Positions 61,820-62,315 of a stretch of 62,315 bases of DNA are shown here, piece after piece. The translations under genes and the position numbers were made by a program. The stretch comes from Peptococcaceae bacterium. Lineage in GTDB: Bacteria; Bacillota; Desulfitobacteriia; Desulfitobacteriales; Syntrophobotulaceae. The notes under the pieces were generated by a model. That model was not told the origin of the DNA, ran no database searches, and worked only from the letters and a program-made list of their open reading frames with translations. The first letter of the stretch is position 1. Every line of letters begins with the position of its first letter. Location of the stretch: contig WRJI01000004.1 in assembly GCA_009778595.1 (NCBI GenBank), positions 1 to 62,315 on the forward strand. Direction: 5' to 3'.

Positions 61820-62194
61820 ATGACGAACCTAAAAAAAATTGCCATTATGCTTTCGTTACTTTTCTTAATGGTTCCCGGATGTACCCCAAAACCCGATGAA
61901 TTTAGTGTCGGCGAAGAGATCATTTTGGAAAGAACAATTGTAGCAGCAATCGGCATGGATATTCTGCAGGATATTGAAAATACAATATCCGAAGGAAACT
62001 ATGAAAAGACCTGTGACACGTTGGATGAATACATGGTTTTAGGGTCCTATTTTGCCATTCCACACGGAACTAAGATAAAAGTATTAGAGAAGGAGGGCGG
62101 ATATGCAAAATTCTTGATAATTGATGGGTACCTGCGAGTTGGCGAAGAATTGTGGACATTTGAATCGTATCTTTACCGTATATCGTCAGAATAA
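61820..62194 (+). CDS. Small lipoprotein of unknown function
   Basis: A 124-residue protein with a type II signal peptide and lipobox MVPGC near residue 21. The rest is about 100 residues with no known domain; the C-terminal part (GTKIKVLEKEGGYAKFLII) has a strand pattern reminiscent of small SH3-like folds, without firm support. GAGAGGTC precedes the ATG. Confidence 0.7.
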   Translation: MTNLKKIAIMLSLLFLMVPGCTPKPDEFSVGEEIILERTIVAAIGMDILQDIENTISEGNYEKTCDTLDEYMVLGSYFAIPHGTKIKVLEKEGGYAKFLIIDGYLRVGEELWTFESYLYRISSE

Positions 62195-62225
62195 AATTTG
62201 TTTTAGCTTTTGCTTGACATACGGC

Positions 62226-62302
62226 TGGTCGGAGCGACACGATTTGAACGTGCGGCCTCTACCACCCCAAGGTAGCGCTCTACCAAACTGAGCTACGCCC
62301 CG
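62226..62302 (-). tRNA. tRNA-Pro (GGG)
   Basis: All parts of a tRNA are seen on the minus strand. The acceptor CGGGGCG pairs with CGCTCCG (one G-T pair), the anticodon stem CTACC pairs with GGTAG around the loop TTGGGGT, giving anticodon GGG, and the T-loop reads TTCAAAT. The CCA end is encoded. Confidence 0.93.
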
Positions 62303-62315
62303 AAAAGATCCTCAA

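Overview
The window comes from an endospore-forming, anaerobic, fermentative member of the Bacillota, most likely Clostridia. Sporulation genes (spoIVA, spmA, spmB, ytfJ, a ytaF-like gene) show spore formation. A bifunctional AdhE, an oxygen-sensitive type of [FeFe]-hydrogenase-like protein, several ferredoxin-type proteins and selenium use (selD with the tRNA 2-selenouridine synthase gene) point to anaerobic metabolism. WXG100 proteins with EssC, purine-rich ribosome binding sites, frequent TTG/GTG starts and SigA-like promoters fit Bacillota. There is no rRNA or CRISPR array; one tRNA-Pro(GGG) lies at the right end.

Layout. 0.7-7.1 kb: an MBL-fold hydrolase, nagB, a very repetitive 951-residue membrane protein ending in a ribosomal L7/L12-like domain, an Sfp-type phosphopantetheinyl transferase and an XRE regulator. 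7.3-12.6 kb: a damaged operon of two FtsX-like permeases (one frameshifted), an ABC ATPase and a PASTA membrane protein broken by a small repeat element. 12.8-17.2 kb: a putative H2-sensing module ([FeFe]-hydrogenase-like protein, then an Fe-S/chemotaxis-signalling protein) followed by adhE. 17.3-25.7 kb: a transmembrane Ser/Thr kinase, a YtaF-like protein, a membrane polysaccharide deacetylase and a giant ABC ATPase-permease fusion. 26-30 kb: mnmH, selD and trpB2. 30.2-33.4 kb: a lipoprotein-like sortase, small membrane proteins, an NTF2-type immunity protein and an HD-domain protein. 33.5-36.9 kb: a sporulation cluster and a short-chain dehydrogenase. 36.9-38 kb: gene debris (alpha/beta hydrolase end, high-GC Rhs fragment). 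38.5-45.6 kb: an exported protein, ilvA-rluB, an iron-sulfur protein, a flavoprotein and a histidine-kinase-like protein. 45.5-51.5 kb: a compact type VII secretion operon (essC, a YukD-like gene, two WXG100 genes). 51.8-59.1 kb: an aminotransferase with an Lrp regulator, trmL-tagO-DUF896, a DASS-type transporter and spoIVA. 59.2-62.3 kb: a mosaic of lipoprotein genes, a partial duplication and an elongation factor Ts fragment.

The most striking signal is a small dispersed element. There are 14 complete copies plus several fragments in 62 kb, in both orientations and almost all between genes. Measured from one TTAG (or CTAA) to the next, nearly every copy follows 70 + 7n bases, where n = 2-5 is the number of internal heptamers (GAATACT or GAATCCT); 98 bases is the usual length. 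Each copy has a 6-bp hairpin with a 3-base loop at one end (stem bases change in compensating pairs) and most have a smaller hairpin or GTTGCAAC palindrome at the other. One copy splits the PASTA gene, and removing exactly 98 bases with one CTAA restores the reading frame. Three genes (adhE, trpB2, a WXG100 gene) have their stop codon inside the element's terminal TTAG/CTAA. This looks like a non-autonomous element moved by an IS200/IS605 or REP-associated Y1 transposase that recognises TTAG; no such transposase is in the window.

How the genes work together is mostly inferred: H2 sensing next to ethanol formation; an ABC/PASTA envelope-stress or peptide-export operon under a divergent XRE regulator; a type VII secretion core with orphan immunity and Rhs remnants of polymorphic-toxin biology; and selenium delivery to tRNA.
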